NCBI GenBank assembly: GCA_963699345.1
Contig: CAVOTL010000003.1
Location: forward strand, 310,001-374,000
Direction: 5' to 3'
Origin: Bog-756 sp963699345
Lineage (GTDB): Bacteria > Actinomycetota > Acidimicrobiia > Acidimicrobiales > RAAP-2
DNA: 64,000 nt
Of the stretch, positions 37,842-45,641 are shown piece after piece; within the stretch, counting starts at the first letter, position 1, and each line of letters opens with the position of its first letter. A program made the translations under genes and the position numbers. The notes under the pieces were generated by a model, which was not told the DNA's origin, made no database searches, and saw nothing but the letters and a program-made list of their open reading frames with translations.

Positions 37842-37896
37842 CCCCGGTACCCGAGGGGCCGGTCGGGCGGGTTCCCTTGACCGGGTTCGTCAGTGA

Positions 37897-37911
37897 GTCT
37901 ACACTGTAGAC
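37897..37911. promoter_or_regulatory. perfect TetR operator GTCTACACTGTAGAC with -10 box
   Basis: A perfect 7-bp palindrome around one base. It contains TACACT (37900-37905), which ends 6 nt before an ATG at 37912. That ATG opens a 9-codon frame whose TGA overlaps the hydrolase ATG at 37938 (ATGA). Confidence 0.7.
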
Positions 37912-37937
37912 ATGTCGACGGCCAGGAAGGGACTTCC

Positions 37938-39098
37938 ATGAAGCTGTTCTTCGACGACGAGGCCTACGACGGCCAACTGCAGCGCAGCGTCGGCAAGGCC
38001 GACTCCGGGATGGCCAACGTCGGCGAATGCCTGGCCGTCGCCGGACGGATCACCGACGGCGATCGGGACAGCTGGCACGACGCGTGGTCTGCGTTCGCCG
38101 ACCACCTGGAACGACAGGGCCGCAAGGCGCTCGACCTCGGGTCACCACGTCAGTGCCCGCGGCGCGCTGCTCCGGGCGACGGAGTACTACCGCCAGGCCT
38201 TCTTCTTCCACCGTGACGACCTGCACGGTGGCGAGCTCGAGCGCGCCTACCGGTCGAGCGTCCGCGCCTTCCAGGCCGCGCTGCCCCTCCTCGACCACGA
38301 CGTCCGAGGTACTGGCCGGCGACCTGTCGGGCTACGTCTTCACCCGGCGGGCAGATCGGCGGTCGCCCACCATCCTCCACGTCGGCGGCTACGACGGCAC
38401 CGCCGAGGAGCTGTACACGCGCGGTGGCACCCGCACTCGAGCGCGGCTACACCTTCGCCGCCGTCGACGGCCCCGGGCAGGGCGCCATGCTCTACGACCG
38501 CGGCGTTCCCATGCGCCCCGACTGGGAGGCGGTGGTCCCCGGGATGGTCGACGCCCTGGTTGCCCACCCGTGGGTGGATCCCGAGCGGATCGTGCTCGTC
38601 GGGCGGTCCTTCGGCGGGCTGATCGCCCCCCGGGGCGCCTCGGGGGAGCCCCGGTTGGCCGCCCTGGTCGTCGACCCCGGCCAGTTGGAGATGGGCAGCA
38701 ACGTGCTGCAGCGTCTGGGGGACCTGGCCCAGCACCTCGACGACCCCGGAGCCGACGACCAGTTCCAGTCGTTGCTCACCCTTCCTCCCCTCCAGGCGTT
38801 CCTGGCACCGCGCATGGCCACCCACGGACTGACCAGTGTCCGCGGCTACCTCTCGGACCTGCTCCGCTACTCCAACGAGGACACCGCCCCGGCGATCTCG
38901 TGCCCGACGTTCGTGACCGACAACGAGACGGACACGGTCTCGGTCGGTCAGGGCCGGGCGCTCTTCGACCGGTTGACCTGCCCGAAGACGTTCAGGCTGT
39001 TCACCCGGGCCGAAGGGGCCGATGGCCACTGCGAGGGGATGGCACCGGCGGTCTTCTGGACCGCCGCCTTCGACTGGCTGGACGAGCTGTTCGCCTGA
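37938..39098 (+). pseudogene. alpha/beta hydrolase (dipeptidyl-peptidase/FrsA-like), frame interrupted three times
   Basis: Reading follows four frame segments: MKLFFDDEAYDGQL to ERQGRKALD; then HHVSARGALLRATEYYRQA to LLDHDV; then EVLAGDLSGYVFTRR to GTAEELYT; then APALERGYTFAAVDGPGQGAML to the stop. Each step needs one base removed (near 38135-38145, 38303-38308 and 38410-38425), giving 385 residues. The last segment has DGPGQG, the nucleophile elbow GRSFGG and a final FTRAEGADGHCEG with the catalytic His. This helical-cap plus hydrolase layout matches 2,6-dihydropseudooxynicotine hydrolase/FrsA-like enzymes that cleave C-C or ester bonds. A GGAAGGGA lies before the ATG. The TetR operator upstream implies substrate induction. 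Confidence 0.7.
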
Positions 39099-39132
39099 CG
39101 GCGGTGTCCGCGGGCACCGCCACGGCGTCCCG

Positions 39133-40110
39133 TCAGCCGGGTTGCTCCAGGAGGCCGAGGTCCACCAGGCTCTCGGCCGACTCCACGATCGTCGTGACCG
39201 CCGGGCGGGGGCGCCATCCCAGGACCTGGCGGGCCCGGTCGTTGTGGATCACCAGCTCCGGCAACTCGTCCCCGGGCGCCTCCTCGGTGGGCACCCGCTC
39301 GGCCCTCGGTCCGAGCCGCTCACGCAGGAGCTGGGCCACCTCGAGGAAGCTGATCGTGGGTCCGTCGGCCAGAGCCAGGAACCGCTGGCCCCGGGCGTCG
39401 GGCACCGCCATGGCCCGGAGGTGCAGGTCGGCCACGTCACGGACGTCGGCGACGCCGAAGCGCTGGCGCGGGGCCACGGGCATCTTGCCGTCGAGCATGG
39501 CCTCGATCAGCCGCAGTGACGACACCAGCTGGATCGAGAGGGCCGGCCCGAGGATGAACGTGGGGTTGACCACCACCAGCTCGGTGTCACCTCCTTCCCG
39601 CTCCACGAAGTCCCAGGCGGCCCGCTCGGCGACGGCCTTGGAACGCGGGTAGAGGGCGAGGCCCGGGGTGTCGGGATCGGTCCAGTCGGCTTCGGTGTAG
39701 TCGGCGCTCGCCTTGGGCGTGTAGCCGACCGCCGCGAACGACGAGGTCATGACGACGCGCCTGGCGCCCGCGTCCCGGGCCGCGCGCAGCACGCGCAGGG
39801 TGCCCTCCCGGGCCGGCACGATCAGGTCGTCGGGATCGTCCGGTTGGACGTACGGGATCGGGGAGGCGACGTGATGGACCTCCTCACAGCCGTCCGCCGC
39901 GCCGGCCCAGCCGTCGTCCGCCGTGAGCTCGGCGACGACGACCTCCAGTCGACCGTCGTCCGCCCCGCCACGACGCACGGCGTCCCGCAACTCCGGCTCC
40001 CGGGAGGGGGTGCGCACCGTCGCCCGCACGGCTCGTCCCTCCCCCAGGAGGTCGGCGACGAGCTGGGCGCCGACATAGCCGGATCCGCCGGTGACCAGGA
40101 CCGGGCTCAT
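39133..40110 (-). CDS. NAD(P)-dependent epimerase/reductase (extended SDR, dihydroflavonol-reductase-like)
   Basis: A 325-residue extended SDR. The cofactor loop is VTGGSGYVGAQLV, followed by VVVAELTADDGWAGA and a HHVASP motif; the catalytic site is YPRSKAVAE (Tyr, Lys) with an upstream MTSSFAAVGYT serine region. These features match dihydroflavonol 4-reductase/cinnamoyl-CoA reductase-like enzymes that reduce ketones or aldehydes with NADPH. The substrate is unknown. Its ATG overlaps the MerR stop by 4 bp (ATGA), so the MerR regulator and this enzyme form one operon behind the 40565-40580 palindrome. Confidence 0.83.
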   Translation of the reverse strand: MSPVLVTGGSGYVGAQLVADLLGEGRAVRATVRTPSREPELRDAVRRGGADDGRLEVVVAELTADDGWAGAADGCEEVHHVASPIPYVQPDDPDDLIVPAREGTLRVLRAARDAGARRVVMTSSFAAVGYTPKASADYTEADWTDPDTPGLALYPRSKAVAERAAWDFVEREGGDTELVVVNPTFILGPALSIQLVSSLRLIEAMLDGKMPVAPRQRFGVADVRDVADLHLRAMAVPDARGQRFLALADGPTISFLEVAQLLRERLGPRAERVPTEEAPGDELPELVIHNDRARQVLGWRPRPAVTTIVESAESLVDLGLLEQPG

Positions 40111-40547
40111 CGGAGCACGTCCGCCAGTCGCGGGGCCACGTCCTGCACGCGCCGGGCTGCTTCGGCCTCGGCCTCGGCGTCGTCGCGCTCGCGGGCGTCC
40201 CACAGCGCCGCTTTCTCCCGGAGGTACTCGAGGTGGATGCGCAGGGTGGCGATCTCGTCCTCCACCCGTTCGGCGTGACGCAGGAGCAGGTCGCGCTGTG
40301 CCCCGGCGGCGGCCCGGCCCCGCCCCCGATTCGCCTGATAGGTGCGCATGTCCTCGATGCCGACACCCATGGCCCGCAGGCAGGCCAATGCCTGCAGGGT
40401 GTCGAGGTCCTCTTGGCGGTAGCGGCGGTGCCCACTGGTGGCGTGGCGGGCGACGGGTCCGATCAGGCCGACCTGCTCGTAGTAGCGGAGCGTCGGTTCA
40501 CTCAACCCGCTGCGCCGGGACACGTCCTGGATGGTGAGGGTGCTCAT
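40107..40547 (-). CDS. MerR-family transcriptional regulator
   Basis: A 146-residue regulator. The first 70 residues are a MerR winged helix: IQDVSRRSGLSEPTLRYYEQVGLIGP, then SGHRRYRQEDLDTL and LACLRAMGVGIEDMRTY. A coiled-coil helix follows (about 80-125). There are no clustered cysteines, so no metal or Fe-S sensing is indicated; it belongs to the aldehyde/oxidative or small-molecule branch. The ATG at 40547 lies 6 nt after TTGGCT, which is 19 bp from TTGACC, a MerR-type stretched promoter. It activates itself and the coupled epimerase gene. Confidence 0.85.
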   Translation of the reverse strand: MSTLTIQDVSRRSGLSEPTLRYYEQVGLIGPVARHATSGHRRYRQEDLDTLQALACLRAMGVGIEDMRTYQANRGRGRAAAGAQRDLLLRHAERVEDEIATLRIHLEYLREKAALWDARERDDAEAEAEAARRVQDVAPRLADVLR

Positions 40548-40553
40548 GTCGAC

Positions 40554-40584
40554 AGCCAAACACACCTCAAGCGCTTGAGGTCAA
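40554..40584 (-). promoter_or_regulatory. MerR-type promoter with 19-bp spacer and perfect dyad
   Basis: On the minus strand -35 TTGACC (40579-40584) and -10 TTGGCT (40554-40559) are 19 bp apart, the overlong spacing MerR proteins correct by DNA distortion. The palindrome CCTCAAGCGCTTGAGG (40565-40580) fills the spacer. Its CCTCAAG/CTTGAGG arms resemble those of the SoxR box. Confidence 0.75.
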
Positions 40585-40622
40585 GGGGCCGGGCGGAGCC
40601 CGCCGGGCCCGTTGGGCCGGGG

Positions 40623-43214
40623 TCAGTCGAGGATCTCGACGTACCCGTCCGTCCCGTGCAGGCGGATCCGTTGCCCGTCCGCGATCAGCCGGGTGGCCTG
40701 TTCCACCCCCACGACCGCCGGCAGGCCGTACTCCCGGGCGATGACCGACCCGTGGGTCATGAGCCCACCCACCTCGGTCACCAGGCCGGCGATCACGACG
40801 AACGTGGGTGTCCAACCCGGATCCGTATAGGACGTGACCAGGATGTCGCCCGGCTCGAGCTCGGTGTCCGCCATGTCCAGCACGACCCGGGCCCGCCCTT
40901 CGACGGTCCCGGCGGACACCGCCAGTCCGACCAGCGCTCCCGCCGGGACGTCGTCACGGGCGTACGTCCCGGTCACGACCTCGCCGTCCGACGTCAGCAC
41001 CCGCGGCGGCGTGAGCGCACCGTACGACGCGAACGCCTCCCGGCGCCGGTCGACGAGTTCGGGATCCACCCGGCCGTTGCGGACGACGTCCCGGACCTCC
41101 TCCAGGGTGAGGTAGAAGATGTCGTCCGCCCGGCGCAGTCCACCGGCCTCCACGAGGCGCCCGGCCTCCGCCAGCAGGGCCCGTTTGTAGATGAAATAGC
41201 GGGTGACCATCCCGTACTTCGGATACTCCCGGTAGCCGATGAAGGCCCGGACCCGGTCGATCATCCGCTTGGTGTCTTCGACCTTGCGCTCTCCTTCCGG
41301 CAACTCCGCCAGGCGCGCCAGCAGCTCCCGCTCCTCGTCCAGCGCCTCCCGGCGACCCTGTTCGAAGCGCCGTTCCCCCTCCCCCGGTTCGAAGTTCCGG
41401 ACGTTGCCGAGCAGGAGCGGCACGAGGGTGGTGGGTCGTTCGCTCCACCGTGGCCTCGTGATGTCGATCTCCCCCGCGCCCCGCATGCCGTACGTGCCGA
41501 GGAAGGACCGGATGGCGTCCCGCACCTCCCGGCCACCCTCGATCGTCGCCAGCTCGTCGAGGAAGCCGTCGTCCTCCACCTGTTCGAGGAAGGTGACGGC
41601 CTCCGGGTGGGGGCGGATGGCGTCGGCCACGCCCAGGAGTGCCAGGCCCATCTCGGACGTCACGTTGTGGGGGACGGACTTCGTCAGCCCATCGGCCGCG
41701 TTCTTCTCCCCCAGCCACGCCTCGAGCTGGTCGTTCAGCCACTGCGTGGCCTCCATGGCCGCCATGATCACCGCGAGACCGTCGGGGTCGAACAGGATCC
41801 GCCTCAGCTCCTCGATGTCGGCGATGACGAGGTCGACCAGCGCCGGACCCGACGTCCCCCCGATCCGCTCCTGCAGGGAGGCGACCGACGCCCGGCTCCG
41901 CTCGATCAGCGCGACGACCAGGTCCGGATCGGTCTCGATCGCCACCGGCGCCGCGGTGTCCGGCGGGGGCCCCGGAACCTCGCCCTCCACGGTCGGGACG
42001 AAGTCGTCGCGTTCGAGGACGGTCCGCAACGCCGCTCCGGTCAACGGATCGGATCTCCCCAAGGCGTCCAGGACGGCCGCCCGCGTCGTGGAGGAGCCCA
42101 GTTCCCGGGCGACGTCGACGAACAACCTCCCGGCGGCCACGAACATGGGCCGCCGGGTCGTCGCCAGCCACAAGGAGAGCCCCAGGGGCTTGATGGGGTC
42201 CGTCATCATCTGCTGGTGACCCACCGAGACGTAGACGTGGTGCTCGTCGTCGTCCACCTCCGGAATGGGGAACAGGTTGGTGATCGGACGGCTCTGGACG
42301 ATCTGGAAGCCATCGTCGACGAGGCACCATTCGATGTCCTGCGGACCGCCGAGGTGCGCTTCGATCACCCGGCCCAGCCGCTCGATCGAGACGATCTGCG
42401 CGTCGGACAGGGCCGCCTGCCCCTGGAGCCCCGGCTCGATCGGAACCTCCCGCGTTCCGCCGCCCGGTGCGGGTTCGACGGCGAACTGCTTCCGGCCGAT
42501 CGACGTGGCGACGACGGCGCCCCCACGCACCTGGTAGACGTCCGCCTGCACCCGGCCCGAGACCACGGCCTCCCCCAGACCGAAGCTGGCCTCCACGTAG
42601 CTGACCGACCGGTTCGACGTGACGGGATCCGCCGTGAAGAGCGTGCCGGCGACCTCCGCGGACACCATCCGTTGCACGACCACCGCCATCAGCACGGACC
42701 GGTGGTCGAGGCCGTTCACCAGGCGGTAGGTCACGGCCCGGTCGGTGAACAGCGATGCCCAGCAGCGACGGACATGACGGAGGACCGCATCCGACCCGAT
42801 GACGTTGAGGTACGTGTCGTACTGGCCGGCGGAGGAGGCCGATGCCAGGTCCTCGGCCGTCGCACTCGATCGGACGGCGAACGCACCCCGCTCGCCGAAC
42901 CGGGTGACCGCACCCGTGATCGCCGCCGCCACGTCGGGGGGGATGGGGATCGCTTCGACGGCCCGCCGGATCTGCGCACTGACGTCGCGGATCGCCTCGT
43001 GGTCGTCCTGGCCGAGGTGCGCGAGCCCGTCGAGGAGGTCGTCGACCCCGGCATCCGCCAGGACCGGTCGGAACCCCTCCGTCGTCACACAGAATCCGGG
43101 CGGAACGCGGATGTCGGCGATCCGGGACAGCTCCCCCAGATGGACGCCCTTCCCACCGACGAGGCCGACCTGGGTGCGGTCGATCTCCTCGAAGTCCAGT
43201 GCATAGCGGTCCAT
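40623..43214 (-). CDS. rph: rifamycin phosphotransferase (rifampin phosphotransferase)
   Basis: An 863-residue three-domain enzyme of the PEP-synthase/dikinase superfamily, at the size of known Rph proteins (about 865). Residues 1-315 are the ATP-grasp domain (VGGKGVHLGELSRI, FAVRSSATAEDLASASSAGQ, DIEWCLVDDGFQIVQSRPI). Residues about 330-750 are the rifamycin-binding domain. The C-terminal swivelling domain carries GGLMTHGSVIAREYGLPAVV with catalytic His821. Rph uses ATP to phosphorylate the C21 hydroxyl of rifamycins, inactivating them. The ATG at 43214 follows a GGGAAGGTGG. A rifamycin-associated element lies about 105 bp upstream. A PEP synthase is unlikely given the domain sizes. Confidence 0.88.
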   Translation of the reverse strand: MDRYALDFEEIDRTQVGLVGGKGVHLGELSRIADIRVPPGFCVTTEGFRPVLADAGVDDLLDGLAHLGQDDHEAIRDVSAQIRRAVEAIPIPPDVAAAITGAVTRFGERGAFAVRSSATAEDLASASSAGQYDTYLNVIGSDAVLRHVRRCWASLFTDRAVTYRLVNGLDHRSVLMAVVVQRMVSAEVAGTLFTADPVTSNRSVSYVEASFGLGEAVVSGRVQADVYQVRGGAVVATSIGRKQFAVEPAPGGGTREVPIEPGLQGQAALSDAQIVSIERLGRVIEAHLGGPQDIEWCLVDDGFQIVQSRPITNLFPIPEVDDDEHHVYVSVGHQQMMTDPIKPLGLSLWLATTRRPMFVAAGRLFVDVARELGSSTTRAAVLDALGRSDPLTGAALRTVLERDDFVPTVEGEVPGPPPDTAAPVAIETDPDLVVALIERSRASVASLQERIGGTSGPALVDLVIADIEELRRILFDPDGLAVIMAAMEATQWLNDQLEAWLGEKNAADGLTKSVPHNVTSEMGLALLGVADAIRPHPEAVTFLEQVEDDGFLDELATIEGGREVRDAIRSFLGTYGMRGAGEIDITRPRWSERPTTLVPLLLGNVRNFEPGEGERRFEQGRREALDEERELLARLAELPEGERKVEDTKRMIDRVRAFIGYREYPKYGMVTRYFIYKRALLAEAGRLVEAGGLRRADDIFYLTLEEVRDVVRNGRVDPELVDRRREAFASYGALTPPRVLTSDGEVVTGTYARDDVPAGALVGLAVSAGTVEGRARVVLDMADTELEPGDILVTSYTDPGWTPTFVVIAGLVTEVGGLMTHGSVIAREYGLPAVVGVEQATRLIADGQRIRLHGTDGYVEILD

Positions 43215-43317
43215 CTGCCCACCTTCCCTCGGGTCCCCGTGGGCCGCGTCCATTGCCACGGTCCGTCGCGGCGGTCCCCACGGCTCGTCGCGTGGCCAGC
43301 ATTGTCAGCACACCGGT

Positions 43318-43336
43318 GGTCCTTGCGGCAAGACCC
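43318..43336. promoter_or_regulatory. rifamycin-associated element (RAE) upstream of rph
   Basis: GGTCCTTGCGGCAAGACCC agrees with 16 of 19 positions of the published RAE consensus as I recall it (GGGGCTTGCGGCAAGGCCC), including the whole CTTGCGGCAAG core. Actinobacterial rifamycin-resistance genes with this element are induced by rifamycins. Confidence 0.75.
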
Positions 43337-43420
43337 CCACCCCGGTGTACGTTGGTCATGGCGGGGGTCTCCTGATGTCGGAAGGGTCGGCCCGACCGCC
43401 CGGTGCCCCTCGGAGCGCCC

Positions 43421-43426
43421 TATGGT
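43421..43426 (+). promoter_or_regulatory. -10 box TATGGT of a leaderless promoter (lepB)
   Basis: TATGGT ends 6 nt before the ATG at 43433. Confidence 0.45.
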
Positions 43427-43432
43427 TCCGGC

Positions 43433-43990
43433 ATGCCGTCGCCGACGAGCCATCGTCCGAACGTCCGGACCGTCCTGACGCTCCTGGTGACCGTGGTGGT
43501 GGTCGTCATCATGACCACCAGCATCCGGGCCTATGCGGTGCAGGCCTTCGTCGTCCCGTCACCCTCGATGACGCCCACCTTGCAGATCGGCGACCGCATC
43601 GTCGTCGACAAGCTCGCCTCCACCGTCCACCGTGGCGACATCATCGTCTTCCGTCGTGCCCCGGGCGATCATGATCCCCAGTACCCCGTCCTGGTGAAAC
43701 GGGTGATCGGACTCCCCGGGGAGACGATCTCCCAGGTGGGCGACACCATCGAGATCGACGGCGCGCCACTCCAGCAGCCGTGGCTGCCCCACCTGACCGG
43801 CCCGTGCGCCCAGAGGTCGGCCACGGTGAAGACCCAGGTCATCCCGGCGGGCCAGTACTTCGTCATGGGTGACTGCCGGGGGGACTCGGAGGACAGCCGC
43901 TACTGGGGAACGGTGCCGGCCGGAAACATCATCGGCAAGGTGTCCGCCATCGTCTGGCGCCACGGCCACCCCTACCTGCACTGGTTCTGA
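43433..43990 (+). CDS. lepB: signal peptidase I
   Basis: A 185-residue membrane-bound protease. One N-terminal helix (VLTLLVTVVVVVIMTTSI) anchors the catalytic domain outside the membrane. The serine motif is VVPSPSMTPTLQIGD, the lysine of the dyad is in PVLVKRVIGLPGE, and box E is GDCRGDSEDSRYWG. It removes signal peptides from secreted proteins, which would include the GYW-repeat proteins. The ATG at 43433 follows TATGGT by 6 nt. It is divergent from rph; the interval holds the rifamycin-associated element. Many actinobacteria have several copies, so this may not be the housekeeping one. Confidence 0.9.
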   Translation: MPSPTSHRPNVRTVLTLLVTVVVVVIMTTSIRAYAVQAFVVPSPSMTPTLQIGDRIVVDKLASTVHRGDIIVFRRAPGDHDPQYPVLVKRVIGLPGETISQVGDTIEIDGAPLQQPWLPHLTGPCAQRSATVKTQVIPAGQYFVMGDCRGDSEDSRYWGTVPAGNIIGKVSAIVWRHGHPYLHWF

Positions 43991-44079
43991 CCGGCGGGTC
44001 GGACCGCCGGCCGGTGCGGCACCCGAGACCGGTTCGCCTCCCGCCGCCCCCGCCGGTCCGGAGTCTCCACCACGATCGG

Positions 44080-44610
44080 CTATCCGTCAGGATCAGGCGG
44101 AAGCGTCCGTGGGGCGGAGGCGGTTGCGGCCGGCCGGGACGGCGGATCGGGCCCGGACGTCGGACCGTCGACGACCGCTCTGGCCTTCATCGGTAACCCC
44201 GAGAGGATCACGAGGAGCCCGATCGTGCCGATACCGGCCAGACCGCGGAGGAGTCCGAACAAGGAGAACACCAGGAGCGATCCACCGGCTGCCAACGCAG
44301 CCACCCCCGGCACGGTCCGACGGCGCCCCAGCCGAACGACGAGATCCGCCGTGCCGACGCCGACGGCGACGCACACGGCGATCGTCATGATCTCGGCCGA
44401 TACGCGATCGCGTTGCGCGAGCGTCTGCGCCGGAGGGTGGGTGAAGTACGTGTGACCGTTGACCTCCGCCCACGGACTGGTCGGCTGGGCGACGTGGTAA
44501 CGGTAGAGGAGTACCACGACCGCGCCCGCCCACAGCCACGCGGCCACGAGAGCGCCGATCCTCCGGACCACCGACCCCCGATCGAGCACCACCGTCCTGG
44601 GCCGCGTCAC
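44080..44610 (-). CDS. hypothetical membrane protein, about four helices
   Basis: A 176-residue integral membrane protein of unknown function. Helices lie near IGALVAAWLWAGAVVVLLY, ISAEIMTIAVCVAVGVGTA-like residues 65-85, VPGVAALAAGGSLLVFSLFG and LAGIGTIGLLVILSGLPM. The loop after helix 1 contains WAEVNGHTYFTHPPAQT. The tail is Pro/Ala-rich. The GTG start at 44610 overlaps the stop of the TetR gene (GTGA), so the pair is co-translated and this is the regulator's most direct partner. No transporter motif is seen. Confidence 0.65.
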   Translation of the reverse strand: MTRPRTVVLDRGSVVRRIGALVAAWLWAGAVVVLLYRYHVAQPTSPWAEVNGHTYFTHPPAQTLAQRDRVSAEIMTIAVCVAVGVGTADLVVRLGRRRTVPGVAALAAGGSLLVFSLFGLLRGLAGIGTIGLLVILSGLPMKARAVVDGPTSGPDPPSRPAATASAPRTLPPDPDG

Positions 44611-45260
44611 GTCGACGGGACTGCCGAGGTGGCGCCGGGGGCGACGGCACCCAGGAGGGTGAAGAGCCCGACGGCGCGATCGAAGAGCTCCGTGGCCGGA
44701 GCCCGGTCCCCATCCAGATGGGTCAGCATCTCCATGCCGAGGTAGAGGGCGACCACCGCGAAACCGACGGAATCGACCGGAACCAGGGTGGCCAGGGGAG
44801 AGTCCACCAGGGCACCGGTCACGGCGTCCCGGGCAGCGGCGGTCCACGGGGCGATGCGCTCGGCCACCTGCTCGCCGAGCCCGGGAGTCGTCGCCGCTCC
44901 GGCGATCATGGCCACGAGGACAGCCGCGTATCCCGCATCGAGGTCCCCGTGGAAGATCGACGAGGCCACGGCCATCAGCTCGGCAGGGGACCGGGCCTCC
45001 GCCATCGTGTCGCCGTAACGCGCCTGGCGGCGTTCGCTCACCGCATCGAGGGCGGCCAGCAGCAACCCGGTGACCGAGTCGAAATGGTAGAAGACCAGAC
45101 CCTGGTTGACACCGGCCCGGTCGGCGATGACTCGGGCACTGGCGCCCGCATAGCCGTGGTCCTGGAGCGTCCCGATGGCGGCGTCGATGAGCCGTCGTCG
45201 GGTGGCCTCCGCCCGGTTCGAGCGCGGAGCGGTCGCGTCCACCGGTCCTGACGTGCCCAT
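44607..45260 (-). CDS. TetR-family transcriptional regulator
   Basis: A 217-residue regulator. The helix-turn-helix is RRRLIDAAIGTLQDHGYAGAS, then ARVIADRAGVNQGLVFYHFDS. NQGLVFYHF at the recognition helix is typical of a large actinobacterial TetR group. The upstream TTGAGCGACCGCTCAA palindrome is the classic operator of that group. GGAGG lies 8 nt before the ATG. It is followed by a coupled membrane protein gene (4-bp overlap), the likely regulated partner; the ligand is unknown. Confidence 0.83.
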   Translation of the reverse strand: MGTSGPVDATAPRSNRAEATRRRLIDAAIGTLQDHGYAGASARVIADRAGVNQGLVFYHFDSVTGLLLAALDAVSERRQARYGDTMAEARSPAELMAVASSIFHGDLDAGYAAVLVAMIAGAATTPGLGEQVAERIAPWTAAARDAVTGALVDSPLATLVPVDSVGFAVVALYLGMEMLTHLDGDRAPATELFDRAVGLFTLLGAVAPGATSAVPST

Positions 45261-45275
45261 CGGCGTACCTCCATA

Positions 45276-45291
45276 TTGAGCGACCGCTCAA
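45276..45291. promoter_or_regulatory. TetR operator TTGAGCGACCGCTCAA
   Basis: A perfect 7-bp inverted repeat around AC, 15 bp upstream of the TetR ATG at 45260. Confidence 0.7.
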
Positions 45292-45641
45292 CTATCGTAG
45301 CTGACCAATGGCTCGAGCGGTGCCGGGGGGGTCAGACCCCCGTCCGGAGCCCAGGGCAGGCTCCGACGATGAGCCCTTCAGCCAAGCCGCCGCGGGCTCC
45401 TCACCCGGACGCGTCGACCTTCGCTGTCGGCGGACAGCAGGGTCACCCACCCGCTCGGCACCGCGGTCGGACCGGAACCCGGCCGTCCCCCGGAACGTCA
45501 ACACCACTTGCTGTCGACCGTCGACCTCCATTCACGCTCCGCGACGCGGTCAACCGTCGCCATTTACCGAATTCCTCCCAAAATCTTCCGACGCTTTGCG
45601 CTACCGTCGGCGAAGCGGACAGCGAACAAGGGAGCGGGCCG
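45292..45641. other. 350-bp intergenic region before GYW protein 2
   Basis: No gene is supported. It contains a perfect hairpin, GGGGGTC-A-GACCCCC (45327-45341), and a slightly AT-richer stretch (45560-45610) that probably holds the promoter of the downstream secreted protein. Confidence 0.5.

Noticed and set aside
40623..43214. Annotation of the 863-residue enzyme as PEP synthase
   Set aside because: Length, the opening VGGKGVHLGELSRI and the large central domain fit rifamycin phosphotransferase, and the upstream element supports it.
40233..43478. Very long plus-strand frame opposite rph and the MerR gene
   Set aside because: Arg/Pro/Asp/Gly-rich, no motif, spans several real genes and the regulatory interval.
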